Shown here: in pieces, positions 18,827 to 29,600 of the stretch
Position numbering within the stretch: position 1 is the first letter of the stretch
Layout: each line of letters starts with the position of its first letter
Source of the DNA: Bodo saltans
Lineage: Eukaryota > Euglenozoa > Kinetoplastea > Eubodonida > Bodonidae
Assembly: GCA_001460835.1 (NCBI GenBank)
Contig: CYKH01000770.1
Coordinates: 21,486 to 65,869 of the forward strand
Length of the DNA stretch: 44,384 bases
Direction of reading: 5' to 3'
Notes under the pieces: model-generated
Databases searched by the model: none
What the model saw: only the letters and a program-made list of their open reading frames with translations
What the model was told of the DNA's origin: nothing
Translations under genes and position numbers: made by a program

Positions 18827-19806
18827 TTGCATTTGTGGAGGCTAGACCAGTGAACATGAAACAAAACCTATGCGCGAGTGTTCGACAACAAAAAAATGTC
18901 GATTTAAGGAAAGTGTACCTCACACGAAGTTGACCGAAAAGAGTGACAAAATACAAAACCACAACATTAAAAAAAAGAAACCCCACGTGATAAGAGCACA
19001 AAACCACAAAACAAAACAAAACAAAGTTGGAAAAGACAAACCAAACAAAATCAAGCATCTGATTCAAACACGAAGAAAGGAGTTGAGACACCACACACAA
19101 ATCAATTGTGAACAGCAGTCTGAGCAGACGTTTGCAGCAACCGCGCACAGCGACAAGACACACTTTGAACGCATAATGCAATTTGCCAACAAAGAGTAAG
19201 AAGTCTCCCACTATCGTACATCCCTTCGCGTTTTGTCTGTTACGCGAAATATGTCGTCTGTTACCTTTGTGCGCTCCTCCCACCGAAAAAAAAACATAAA
19301 GTCCAAAGATGCCCCCACCGTTGCCATGATGATGAAACAAAATTGCAAAGAGAACGAAACGTGAGTGAGTGAGTGAGTGAGTGAGTGAGTGAGGAGTCTC
19401 TCTGCTCTCAATCCATCTGCCTCTTTTGCTTGTATGCTTCCCTCATTTGATTTGTTGAGGAAACGCCATCGACATTTGGTTGATGTTCCTCGTTGCTTCA
19501 CCCGTCGCACAATATGATTGAAATCTCTACATAGTTTGCCGCTTGTATTGTTGCGATTTCCTTGTCGTTTTTTTTTTAAATTTCTTGCTCGAATTACACA
19601 AAAACACAAAAAAACAATCTATGTATTGCAGTTCTCCACAACATCAACTGTGCGCATTTCCAACCTCAACTCAGCAACAAATTAAGAACCCGCCAAGACC
19701 ACCGCAAATCGAGTGAGGGGAATTACGATCATTACCATCTAAGCGTAGTACACCACTTCCGCATCACTTCGCAACACAACACACTCTCACTCCCCATCTC
19801 ACACCT
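18827..19806. other. long intergenic spacer with A-rich run and microsatellite
   Basis: Almost 1 kb with no gene I can support. It starts with an A/C-rich stretch including an acaaaacaaaacaaa-type run near 18997-19025, includes the (GTGA)n microsatellite, T-rich tracts (19566-19583), and a CT/CA-rich stretch just before the ATG at 19807. Most of it is presumably the RAB7 3' UTR and the leader of the hydrolase gene. Confidence 0.55.
19361..19393 (+). repeat. (GTGA)n tetranucleotide microsatellite
   Basis: Eight consecutive gtga units plus one base, in noncoding DNA downstream of RAB7. Likely length-variable between strains. Confidence 0.95.
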
Positions 19807-20775
19807 ATGGAGCCTTTGGACATCCTCTCCACCGTGGCCACCATCACCCTTGGTGTCACTGCAGTCATCATGTTCGTTGCCTACAAGTTCAAGCACCTGC
19901 AGGACATGATGGTCTACCACCCACACTCCCCTGAGGACAGCCACACACACTGCATGCAGCCGCAGGACGTGGGCCTCACTCGATACGAACCGATTACTAT
20001 TACCACAGTGGATGGGATTGCGTTGAAGGGGTTCTTTATGCACCCCAACGACGGTGGTGCGTCGACGTTCACACTCATCTACTTTCACGGAAACGCTGGG
20101 AACGTTGGCCATCGCATGCCAATTGCTCGGATTCTGATCGAATCGTTGAGGTGCTCCGTGTTGATGATGGACTACCGCGGCTTCGGTCTCAGTGATGCCG
20201 TGCCCCCCACCGAGGAGGGGTTGAAGCTTGACGCACAAGCAACCATTGACTTTGCTCTTAAACACGGCAAGGCCCACAAGGACAGACTGTTTGTGCTGGG
20301 AACGTCTTTAGGAGGTGCTGTGGCGATTGATGTTGCCTCACGACCAGCCTATGCCAACGCACTTTGTGGTGTCATGGTGGAGAATTCCTTCACTAGTATC
20401 AGCGACATGGCGGACGTGATGTTCGTCCCTCTCTTGGAGCGCCTCCTACCCCGTGGCAGCGCTATTGTGGTGCCGCTCCTCAAACACGTTGTCAAGCCTG
20501 TTGTGATGTTCGTGGGGTGGTGGAGCATCGACCGAGTGGGCAGGGTCACCACCCCCATTTTGTTCCTCAGCGGCAAGAAGGACGAGATGATCCCTCCAAG
20601 CCAGACCAAGTCACTCCACGCTGCAGCTGAGCGCTCAAAGAAGAGCGACCTTGTCCAACTTGTGGAGTTCCCGCATGGAAAACACAATGACCTGTTTGTC
20701 GCTCCTGGATATGCACAATCGATTGAAGCCTTTACGAGAGAGGCCATGCGCAAGCGTCAAGTCCAAGTGGTGTAA
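19807..20775 (+). CDS. ABHD13/Bem46-like alpha/beta hydrolase
   Basis: A 322-aa membrane-anchored serine hydrolase. An N-terminal hydrophobic segment (about residues 8-27) is followed by an alpha/beta hydrolase fold. HGNAGN near residue 95 forms the oxyanion-side motif. The nucleophile elbow is GTSLGG with Ser167; the likely acid is Asp259 (GKKDEMIPP) and the base His293 (GKHND), matching the layout of Bem46/ABHD13/ABHD17-type proteins. Those relatives include depalmitoylases and proteins of unknown substrate, so the substrate is not assigned. The ATG at 19807 directly follows a CT/CA-rich leader and is the first plausible start. Confidence 0.88.
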   Translation: MEPLDILSTVATITLGVTAVIMFVAYKFKHLQDMMVYHPHSPEDSHTHCMQPQDVGLTRYEPITITTVDGIALKGFFMHPNDGGASTFTLIYFHGNAGNVGHRMPIARILIESLRCSVLMMDYRGFGLSDAVPPTEEGLKLDAQATIDFALKHGKAHKDRLFVLGTSLGGAVAIDVASRPAYANALCGVMVENSFTSISDMADVMFVPLLERLLPRGSAIVVPLLKHVVKPVVMFVGWWSIDRVGRVTTPILFLSGKKDEMIPPSQTKSLHAAAERSKKSDLVQLVEFPHGKHNDLFVAPGYAQSIEAFTREAMRKRQVQVV

Positions 20776-22029
20776 AAAAAGTTCTACTCTCTTGGTGCTT
20801 GAAAAATTGAAAACGAAATCGATGTTGATGGAGAACTTCTCGTTGTACTTGTTCCCCCCTCCCCACCTATTTCATTTCCCCCTAGCTCTGATTCTCGCCA
20901 CTCCTTTCCAGACGGCAATGAAAACTCTTGCAAAGATCATTACGTTTCGGAATTTTGTGTGCGAGATGGTGGCGAGGCTCCCGGCGTGCCCTCACACAGA
21001 GAAGAAAAAAATGGTCAGATGATATTGAGACGTTGAAATACCAAATAAGTAGAGCCTGTGCAAGTGTACGTGAACGTGTGCGAACGAGACGCGAATGAAA
21101 TTTTCATCAAAAAAAAAACAAAAAAACAACAAAACAGGAGAAGTGGTGACACGCGTGCAAAAGCAAACGATGACAAACGAAGATCTCTTAAAAAAAGAAG
21201 AAGAAGAAACAAACGCACATGACGCACACGAGAGAACATGACACAAACAACCAGACACTCAAAACTTTTTTTTCAAAGCTAATAACTCAAAGAGAACTTG
21301 TGGAGGATTAATTGGCAAATTGATGAACGAAGCGTGAATGGTTGAACCCTCCTTCTCCCCCATCACACCCACACTCAAGCAACAAAAGTAGCGCTGAACA
21401 ATGATGTAGAAAGATCACGCAAGCACAAGAGACAGAACACACATTTCTTTTTCTATGTTGTCCTTTTTTTTCTTTTTTGACGAATTTTGCAGACACTACC
21501 AAGCGCTATCGCTGTCATTTTTACGACCGTCGACGATCAACAACATATTTTTGATCCAAGGTTTGATTGACTGCCACGTTCGTGTGGCACCACACAAACA
21601 AAAAAAAAGTGCTGCAATAAATGTTATCACAGTCCCTCTCTCTCCGTCGCTTTTCTCGTTTGTTGTTAAAGCGTTAGAGTTTTTATGATTCCATACCCAT
21701 TTTGTTGTTCCTACCCCTCGTTGTGTTGGTTTCAATAGGCAATCCCTTCCGAAGGAGGATGTTGCAATCTGTCTCCAGCCACACACTCCATACTTACAAG
21801 CAAACTTCCCCTTCTCTTTTTCTCCTCGCGAAACACTGTCGCTCGCAAACAAGTAGCGCTCAGTCTCACGCTGTACAAGTGGGCCATTTCCCCTGCATTC
21901 ACGCTCATTTATTCTTAAAGAAAACAATTGATAAAAGAGATCGTCGGCTTCCACACAGGTTAGAACCTTGAATCATCTTTCTTAGAACTTCGCTTTCCTC
22001 TATTGATATTGATTGCCACAGTTGTCAGA
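20776..22029. other. longest intergenic spacer (about 1.25 kb)
   Basis: No coding region I trust on either strand. It contains pyrimidine tracts at about 20850-20884, 21443-21480, 21630-21665 and 21807-21830, and A-rich runs at 21109-21139 and 21189-21212. The final T/C-rich stretch before 22030 can serve the helicase gene. The several tract-plus-AG combinations could fit an undetected short or noncoding transcript, but no tRNA- or snoRNA-like structure was recognised by eye. Confidence 0.5.
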
Positions 22030-24219
22030 ATGGCTACAAGTGCAGCGAAAGCTGGTGCCTGGGACTCCATGAAGGGCATCAAGCTCAGCAAACCAACGCT
22101 GTCCTTTTTGCAAGAGAAAATGAAGTTTACGTCCATGGCCCCAGTTCAAGCCCGCACGATCCCCCTCATCCTCAGCCACCACGACGTCGTTGTCGAGGCC
22201 ATCACCGGAAGCGGTAAGACCCTTGCTTACCTCGTTCCAGCATTGGAGTTCCTTCTGAGCAATAGAAGCCGCGATGTGTGTGCGGAGCACAAGAGTGCCG
22301 TCATCACCATCGTGATTGTTCCCAACCGTGAGCTTGCCCAGCAAGTGCATCAGTTGACGCAGACGATGCTCAAGTATGTCAATGAGGAATACCGCAAGTC
22401 CACTGCAGCAACCAATGAGCCACAGCTGCCGACGTACTTCTCACAATGCCTCATTGGTGGCCGCTCTATTGAAATGGATGTAGACCTCATCACGAAGCAA
22501 GGATGCCACGTCCTCATCGGCACCCCCGGTCGTATGTACGAGTTGCTGGTGTCCTCCAAGTACGCGTCGCTATTCAACCTTAGTCATCTTGAGTTTGCGG
22601 TTCTTGATGAGGCGGATAAGCTTCTTGAGTTTGGATTCAAAGCAAAGTTGGACGCATTGCTAAAGCGACTTCCGAAGCAGCGTCGCACAGGTTTGTTCAG
22701 TGCCACGCAGGCTCGTGAGTTGGCCGATCTCGCACGAACAGGTATGCGCAACCCAGTGTCCGTTGCTGTCCGTGTGCAATCTGTTGCGGCCGCTGCGTCA
22801 GAGTCGTCCGCGTCAAAGCCCCAGATTCCCGAGCAACTGGTGAATTACTTTGCTGTTGCCAAGTACTCCGAGAAGTTGGACCGCCTGCTTGAGTACGTCA
22901 AGGCACGGCCGAATGAAAAGATTATTGTGTACGTCATGACATGTGCAGCAGTGGAGTGGCTCACCGAGGCACTTTCCAAAGTGCTGTTGGCTTCCGTCAA
23001 CGTTGCGCACCAGCAGCAAGCGGCAGGAAAAAAGAACCAGAAGCAAAAGAAGCAGGCTGAGGAAGACGCGTCTTACATTCATGCCCTTCACGGCCAGATG
23101 AAGATGCCCCAGCGTCAACGAGTCCACGCCGCGGTCACCAAAGCGTCATCATGTTTGCTCATTTGCACGGATGTCGCTGCTCGAGGTTTGGATATTCCTG
23201 AAGTCTCGCACGTGATTCAGTACGACCCCGCAGTGGACCCCAACACATTTATTCACCGTATTGGTCGTACAGGCCGTATGGGCAAGCGTGGTACTTCACT
23301 GGTATTCCTTATGCCCCAAGAGATGGAATATGTTCCTTTTATGAAACTGCAAAATGTTGTGCTGAACCCTCTCGATGAGGAGCGCGACTCCATCGCTGAG
23401 GCGGAGGGTGCAGCTGCTGCAACGGATGCAAACAGAACACTTAGCAGCTCCTCGAGAAATATGCCCACTGCATTGTCGCGCAAAGCAGTTGGCGCCATGT
23501 CCCGTGAGGAGCGACGAAAGCATCTGCGTGATGAGAAGCAAAAGCGCAGCTCGATTGACACCAACGCACGGAAGCGGAGCGTTTCTGGTGATATGTGCGA
23601 GAGTCCTTCTGTCCTCGAACTGCGCCGTGGTGCCCGAGAAGCACCTGAAATTCTTAGTTTAGCGTCCAGGGCTTTCGTCTCATTTATCCGTGCGTACAAG
23701 GAGCACGAGTGCCGCTTCATCTTCCAACTGAAGCGCATCGACCTCACGGATTTGACGCATGGGTTTGGTTTGTTTAAGATTCCCAATTGTGGTGAAATCC
23801 GACACATGAACATGCTGAAGGTGCCCATTCAACCAGAATTCCAGGACGTGCTGCAACGCCTCGCAGAGGAGCGCAAGGTAAAGCGCGAGCGCATGGATGA
23901 AGAGAGGCGACTCGCTGAGGAACAAGCCGCGGCTGGTGGCGATGACGACGAAAGTGTTCGAAAGAAGCACCGAACAGAGCGTGGTGAGAACCTTGATGAC
24001 CTCAAGCACGCGCGCATCTCCAAGAACGAGCGAAGCCGCCAGTGGCGCCAGGAAGAGATCAAAGAAATCATGCGTGACGCGTACTTCGTCAAGCATGAAA
24101 AACGTGGCTACATCAAGTCACGTGTTGTCGACGAGAAGTTGAATATGGATGCTCTTGAGAACACGAAGCTCACAACTCGTGAGCGGCAGCAAAACAAGAA
24201 GCACAAATCTAAGCGCTAA
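22030..24219 (+). CDS. DDX55: DEAD-box RNA helicase DDX55/Spb4
   Basis: A 729-aa ribosome-biogenesis helicase (yeast Spb4, 60S maturation in the nucleolus). Motifs: Q-motif region FTSMAPVQARTIPL, motif I ITGSGKT (58-64), GTPGR, DEAD (193-196), SAT (224-226), TDVAARGLDIPEV, HRIGRTGR (from 409). After the helicase core comes the Spb4-type C-terminal domain (DUF4217) with AFVSFIRAYKEHEC and HGFGLFKIPN, which separates this from other DEAD-box proteins. A lysine-rich insert (KKNQKQKKQ) lies between the conserved blocks of the second lobe, and a charged helical tail follows. The ATG at 22030 is used; the extension from 22003 starts with TTG. Confidence 0.94.
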   Translation: MATSAAKAGAWDSMKGIKLSKPTLSFLQEKMKFTSMAPVQARTIPLILSHHDVVVEAITGSGKTLAYLVPALEFLLSNRSRDVCAEHKSAVITIVIVPNRELAQQVHQLTQTMLKYVNEEYRKSTAATNEPQLPTYFSQCLIGGRSIEMDVDLITKQGCHVLIGTPGRMYELLVSSKYASLFNLSHLEFAVLDEADKLLEFGFKAKLDALLKRLPKQRRTGLFSATQARELADLARTGMRNPVSVAVRVQSVAAAASESSASKPQIPEQLVNYFAVAKYSEKLDRLLEYVKARPNEKIIVYVMTCAAVEWLTEALSKVLLASVNVAHQQQAAGKKNQKQKKQAEEDASYIHALHGQMKMPQRQRVHAAVTKASSCLLICTDVAARGLDIPEVSHVIQYDPAVDPNTFIHRIGRTGRMGKRGTSLVFLMPQEMEYVPFMKLQNVVLNPLDEERDSIAEAEGAAAATDANRTLSSSSRNMPTALSRKAVGAMSREERRKHLRDEKQKRSSIDTNARKRSVSGDMCESPSVLELRRGAREAPEILSLASRAFVSFIRAYKEHECRFIFQLKRIDLTDLTHGFGLFKIPNCGEIRHMNMLKVPIQPEFQDVLQRLAEERKVKRERMDEERRLAEEQAAAGGDDDESVRKKHRTERGENLDDLKHARISKNERSRQWRQEEIKEIMRDAYFVKHEKRGYIKSRVVDEKLNMDALENTKLTTRERQQNKKHKSKR

Positions 24220-24546
24220 GCGATAAACGGTTCCTCGTCAGTGAACCAACTCTCTCCCCAAAACGGTTAATCAAAGACGTCCGAACGTCTGCAGTACACT
24301 GTGTGATGTCAAAGTGCACATTTTCAAAACACTTTCATGTTGTGGCTTCTGGCTTTTGACTTCGAAGTTCTGTTTCTCTTTGTCTGTGCTGTTTTTTGTG
24401 AGCCAGAAGGTTGCGTGAGTGCGCAAAGGAACAGGAAAAGGATACTATGCGAGCTGCCTAGTTCCTCAGTCCGTAAAGTCAACTCCAAAATCATCATTTT
24501 CCCCCCTAACAAGCAATCCTATCATCAGGTTTGCCCCCTCCCACAT
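24220..24546. other. intergenic spacer with T-rich splice-acceptor region
   Basis: Contains a long T-rich tract (24332-24397) and a second tract (24497-24507) before the AG at 24527-24528. The frame through the first tract would code a signal-peptide-like sequence, but this is best read as the pyrimidine tract itself. Confidence 0.6.
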
Positions 24547-25779
24547 ATGTTGGACTACTATGCTGCTTTAGGCCTCACACCACTAGCATCCGCATCAGAC
24601 GTGCGTGCTTCGTTCAAGAAGCTCGCTCTTCAGCTGCATCCCGATCGTCAACACTCCAAGCCTCCCCTTCCGCTTGCTGTTGTCGGTGCAACGTGCCGAG
24701 GTGCCACAGGAAGGGGTCACCCTTCAGCAGCCACCCAAGCATCGCCCTTTACTTTCGCTGAAATCAAAGAAGCCTATGAAGTTCTCTCCGACGACATGAA
24801 ACGCATGCTGTACGATGCGGAGCGGCAAGACCTCTTTCCCAGTCCAGATTACACTTCAGGGGAAGTTGACCAGACTACGATGACAACCAATCACGGAGGT
24901 CTACCAAGCGACTTGGAGGAGTGGTTTCGGCGAAACGAGAGCGAGCAGCAAGCCCAACAGCATCAGCGAGCACCACCATCGACGCCTCATTCGATGCCGT
25001 ACATCTCTGCCAGCACGCTGCTAGCAATGGACAAGAGGCAGTTGCCCGAGGAGAGCCATGTGAAATGGGGTGAGCTGTTTGAACAGCGTAGGGGAGTGAT
25101 TGGGCGTCGGCCGCTATCCCGCCTCTCGTCGAGCGGAGGAGGCAGGAGGCCACCTCTCCCAACGCCCGACCAGCACGCTGCGACACCTAAACCACAACCT
25201 GTAAGCAACGGTGACGCGCCAACCTCAACCCCGTCACCAGGAACGACGTTGACTCGGCCCGTGAGCAACCGGCTGGAGATCCTTCGCCGTGCTCGTCCTT
25301 CGTCGGGCATGGGTCCTATGCTGACGGATATGCACCTCCGTCGAGATCAGCTTTACCATCCACAGGCAGAGACGAGTGGCCAGATGGATGCCAGTGTACC
25401 GCTTCCCGGACCCTCGCGACCCCCACTGCACTCCCAGTCCGCCTCAGCAGGACCTACATCGCGCCCGCCTCCTGGACCGAGCAACGCTGCTTCAGCGAAC
25501 TCCGACAATTCTGTATTCAGCCTTCCTCAATTCCGACCAGCATCGTGCACGCCAACTGCGACGTCGCCGAAAGCACGCACGGTGCCGCCTTCCCCTGCAA
25601 CGCCGCAACCTGGTGAACACTTAAAAACGCACCCTCGCGCACTGATGAAGGGTGGCATGTCCGCCACAAGGCGAGAAGTGCTTGGCATCGGTCACGGTGC
25701 TGCAACCCGTCCCAACTCCTCTCAAGACACACAGAGAAGTAGCGCATCGGATCGGACGATGAAGTTGTTTTTCTCTTGA
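24547..25779 (+). CDS. J-domain (DnaJ/Hsp40-type) protein
   Basis: A 410-aa co-chaperone predicted to stimulate an Hsp70. The J domain is at the extreme N-terminus: DYYAALGL, helix II, HPD at residues 31-33, then FAEIKEAYEVLSDDMKRMLYD. Between HPD and helix III there is a Pro/Gly-rich insertion of roughly 20 residues compared with ordinary J domains. The rest (from ~105) is Pro/Ser/Arg-rich with no Gly/Phe or zinc-finger region, so it is a type III (class C) J protein. The ATG at 24547 is chosen because it follows the AG at 24527-24528. The longer frame from 24337 would add a T-rich-encoded hydrophobic stretch. Confidence 0.88.
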   Translation: MLDYYAALGLTPLASASDVRASFKKLALQLHPDRQHSKPPLPLAVVGATCRGATGRGHPSAATQASPFTFAEIKEAYEVLSDDMKRMLYDAERQDLFPSPDYTSGEVDQTTMTTNHGGLPSDLEEWFRRNESEQQAQQHQRAPPSTPHSMPYISASTLLAMDKRQLPEESHVKWGELFEQRRGVIGRRPLSRLSSSGGGRRPPLPTPDQHAATPKPQPVSNGDAPTSTPSPGTTLTRPVSNRLEILRRARPSSGMGPMLTDMHLRRDQLYHPQAETSGQMDASVPLPGPSRPPLHSQSASAGPTSRPPPGPSNAASANSDNSVFSLPQFRPASCTPTATSPKARTVPPSPATPQPGEHLKTHPRALMKGGMSATRREVLGIGHGAATRPNSSQDTQRSSASDRTMKLFFS

Positions 25780-26046
25780 AACAAGGAGAAAATGAGATGC
25801 ACGTCAATTTTGTGATTAAACGACGAAGATTCACAGAGCATGCACCGCAACACACACTGGTGGTGTGCTACTGTACCTTCCACATGCAATTGTGTGTACA
25901 ATGTACAATACATCACATAATCTCATTTGGTCGCTTGCGTTTTGATGGGTGCTATTTTTTGCCAATTGATGATCGAATTCACTTTTCTTCGCTCTCCCAC
26001 GTCTCATTGTGTTTAACATCAACAAAAAACAAAGTTACATTTGTGC

Positions 26047-26373
26047 ATGACCGAGTTGACAAGCAGTGTTGGGTTGCCGCCTGCCGCTGCGGTTGCGGAT
26101 GAGCAAGACGAACTGTCGTTTTTGTCTCTTCTTCCTACGGACAGTGCACTTCTGGCAATGGTGTGCCAGAAAGTTAGTGTCAATGATGCACCCACCAAAC
26201 GTTGGCTTGAGTACCTCTTAAAAAAGTACAGTGCGTTGTCGAAGCGCCGCCTCGTACCAGACCTGCGAGCTCTCACAGTGCTGCAATGGTTGGTCGTGCC
26301 AATAAGCGAAGCACAGGACGAAATTTCGCAGGCGTTGTGGAGCCGATTGTATGCCAGTGCATTATCGTGTTGA
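26047..26373 (+). CDS. small hypothetical protein, 108 aa
   Basis: Not recognised. It starts at the first ATG of its frame (MTELTSSVGLPP) after a T/C-rich stretch (25981-25999) and an A-rich leader. The composition is ordinary and amphipathic, with likely helices (LLPTDSALLAMVCQK, RWLEYLLKKYSAL, LRALTVLQWLV), unlike the low-complexity frames in nearby spacers. It ends 271 bases before the kinase start, room for a separate 3' UTR and splice site. No signal peptide or membrane segment. I judge it likely real but cannot name it. Confidence 0.55.
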   Translation: MTELTSSVGLPPAAAVADEQDELSFLSLLPTDSALLAMVCQKVSVNDAPTKRWLEYLLKKYSALSKRRLVPDLRALTVLQWLVVPISEAQDEISQALWSRLYASALSC

Positions 26374-26415
26374 CGATGATAAACTGTATTTTTATTGCAT
26401 GATGAACGTCGCCGG

Positions 26416-26502
26416 ATACTTTTTTTTTGGCCCTTTCCCATTCTTTTCTTCGTGGCATTCACTTCTTTGTTTGTTGTTCTTTCTCTCTGGCATTCTCTCA
26501 AG
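26416..26502 (+). promoter_or_regulatory. pyrimidine tract and candidate spliced-leader acceptor for KKT kinase
   Basis: A very long T/C-rich stretch ends near the AG at 26501-26502. From there to 26645 there is no ATG, so 26645 is the first start codon on the mRNA. This excludes the 98-residue hydrophobic extension from the ATG at 26351. Confidence 0.6.
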
Positions 26503-26644
26503 TATTTTAACACACACCATAGAACGTGCCTCCTCTTCCGCCTGTGCAACCCGCAGTAGAGTGAGTGCTTACCAACACAACACATCACCACCGAAGATAT
26601 ACGACACAGATTGGACTTGGAAGTGGGAATCATCACAGTCACAC

Positions 26645-29600
26645 ATGCAAGGTACTGTGCTGAACATTACCTCAGAGGGTGAAATGGTGCGATCCGTTGA
26701 CGTTGACTTCCCTCGCGCGACGCCGCCGATGGTGTTGCGAGTGGAGGCGCATGAGAGAATAGGCCAGGGTAGTTTTGGCACTGTGTACCGGGCAACGTCG
26801 AACAGCCCGAAGTTTCCCACCTTCGCGCTGAAGGTTGCTGTCGGGAAAGCCCCAAGACTAGAACAGGAACTCCTGGTGATGAGAAAAGTGTGCACGAAAG
26901 GAAGACTGCACGTTGCCGGACTTGAATTCGTTGCTCTGAATGAGCCCAAGACGATGTTAGTGGCAGGATTAGAGTTATGCCTCCCGCTCACACTGCACGA
27001 CTTCCTTGTGAGTTACCGACTTACTTCGGAAGTGGAAATGATGTACCTTGCCTCCCAAGTGCTGACCGCAGTATCGGGAGTACACGAGGAGGACTGTGTT
27101 CATCGCGATATCAAGTTACAAAACTTTGTGTTTGACTTGGATTGCAACGTGAAGTTGATTGACTTTGGTTTGGCCTTCAACAGTATTACGCCACCACCAG
27201 GTGACGTGGTAGCGGGCACGGTTTCGTTTATGGCGCCTGAGATGGCCAGCAACGCATTGACCAAGACCAACCGAAGCAGTGTTGGTGCCCCAGCAGACGT
27301 ATGGAGCGTCGGGATTGTGCTGTTCTCGATTGTCACTCAGCGAAGCCCGTACCCGCCCACTACTGAGGACGAAACCACATCCACCAGCTCGCAACCAGCA
27401 AGCAGCAGAGCGGAGGTCAATCAGTCACAACTGGTACGACGCGTTGCGAAGGGCCAGTGGGTGTGGCCGGCTGGTGCCACATTTGTGTCGACAGATCTTC
27501 GTCGCTTGATTGAGTCCATGATCGTCCTGGAACCGTCTGAGCGCCCCACCATACGGCAAGTACTTGCTCATCCGATGTGGAGCAAGCGCTACTCTCCTCC
27601 TAAAGGACTGAAAACATTTCTCAGGCTAGATGGATTTGACACCCTCTTGGCGCCCTCTCCTGAGCACCAGCAACATCTGTTGAGAAACGTGGAACGGAAA
27701 TCTCAGATGGTGAACTTGTCAAGAGCTGTAAGCGTCGCAAATGACTCACCACTGAGCGACAATGAGAATGATGCTCCGAAGAACGAAGAACAACATGCCA
27801 CCGCAGGTAGTAGCTCTGCAGAACAGAGGGATGTAAACGAGCTAGACACGAGTGCCACGGTGCGCATTGAAGCGAATGCATCCCGAAGAGGACTGGAAAG
27901 GGAGTTTGAAGGTGTTTTGGACGAAGCGATGCGTAAGAAGCCCGCCCGATCACGCTCGAAGGGTGGTGCTGATACCAGGAGCACAGCGGCTTCGCTTCAA
28001 CGGCCGGCGGGGGGCCGCGCGTCTCGATCCCAATCACGCAGTGTTCTGCCACCGACCGATGATGACATCGAGTTGCCGGTGCCTGCACTTCCTCCTGCTG
28101 TCCCACCCCGGAGTCGTAGTAGCAGCCGACAAGCTGCTCCTCCCATGCCGATGCCTGTGCAAGTGTCGACGCCGCCTCCTACGCCTCGGTCACCCACTTT
28201 ACTGCCTCACAGCACTCCCGCACCCCCTCAATTATCTCCTACGTTAGTGCCATCCAAGGCACCATCGCGAGGGGCATCCACAAGTATGCCACGACAACCG
28301 ACTGGCGCCATTGCAACGAGCAGTATTTCTCAGCAACGACGCGAGCGGTCACGATCTCGTTCTCAAGCAATAGAGAGCGCGTCTCAGCGCGTAGGAGGAG
28401 CCCAACTCGCGGTGAATAACGACGACGAGGAGGACGCGGCGATCGCGATCCGACCTATAAGGCCCACCAAGCGAGTTCCCGTTGTACAGATCCACACGCC
28501 ATCCACCTCGAAGCTTTTTAACGCAGCACCAGCAGCAGCGGAAGAGACCCTCCTCCGTGCAACGTCAACATCGAGCACCGCAATCCCTTTTGCAACCGAT
28601 GAGGAAGAGGCCGAGGACACTCAGCCACCATCGTCGTCCCACGCTGGAAAGAAGATTCTCCCAAAGTCTGCAACCACCAGACGATCAGTGTCGCAAGAAA
28701 AAAAGATCCACGACGTTCCTGTCACCACTCAACTTATTGGAACGCTCAGCACATCGTTAGCAACAGAGGAGCGCAAGCATCGTACTGCGCTTGCTCGCCT
28801 CCTTCAGTCTCAGATGGACCACTTCATCGCATACTTGTGGGTGCTGATTGAGGAGGATCAAACTCGCTATAACATCACATGGTTGTGCGAGATGCAGGCC
28901 AAGCATATTGACCATGCGCATCAATTTCAAATCAAGAAAGACGACAAGGGGCCAGGTTACGATGAGGGGTTTGTGTGCGATGCTTGCCTGAAATGTTATG
29001 GGCCAAAGAAACGCGGCGCCACCGTCTGGGAATATTATCATTGCAGTTGCGGTATGGATATGTGCGCATCGTGCTACAAGCACTTCGTGACAGCGTGCAC
29101 GTGCCCAACGTGCAAGGTGCAGCACCGCAACATTATGGAGCTTCGTTCACATGCATGCCGCAACAAGAAGGTAGTTGCTGGCAGCGCTTCACCTCCTGTG
29201 AAGCGTGTTCGCGACTCAGCAACACTACCACCCCCAAAGAAATCAGCAACACCTCAGCGACCTTCGACCTCGAAGAAGGTGCAGTCAGTCGAAAGCGACG
29301 AAAGTGATGATGAAGAGGAACCCCCTAAGACCAAGCGTCGCTCAGAGCGACCGGCGGCAGCACCAGCCACAAAAGCGACCCAACGCCAACCTCCCGCCCC
29401 AGCAAAAGCTCCACCGACGAAAGCGTCCCCTGCTCCCCCAGCGAAACCTGATGCGAAAGTGAAAGGCGGCAAGACGGCAACCAACCCTGTTGTGGTTGCT
29501 TCATCGCCCTCCAAGGCAGTGTCAGCAGCGGCGGCTTCTCTTGCGAAAGGCAACAAGCCTGTACTACGCAAAGGGGGTGATACCCCCAACGTGGCGCCTC

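Noticed and set aside
21496-21954. 152-codon minus-strand frame in the long spacer
   Set aside because: No domain, composition typical of spacer, and antisense to the whole transcription unit.
24337-24546. N-terminal extension of the J protein that looks like a signal peptide
   Set aside because: The hydrophobic residues are encoded by a T-rich splice tract; an acceptor AG at 24527-24528 lies downstream, so this part is probably not in the mRNA.
26351-26644. Hydrophobic 98-residue N-terminal extension of the KKT kinase
   Set aside because: It is the pyrimidine tract translated; the first ATG after the AG at 26501-26502 is 26645.
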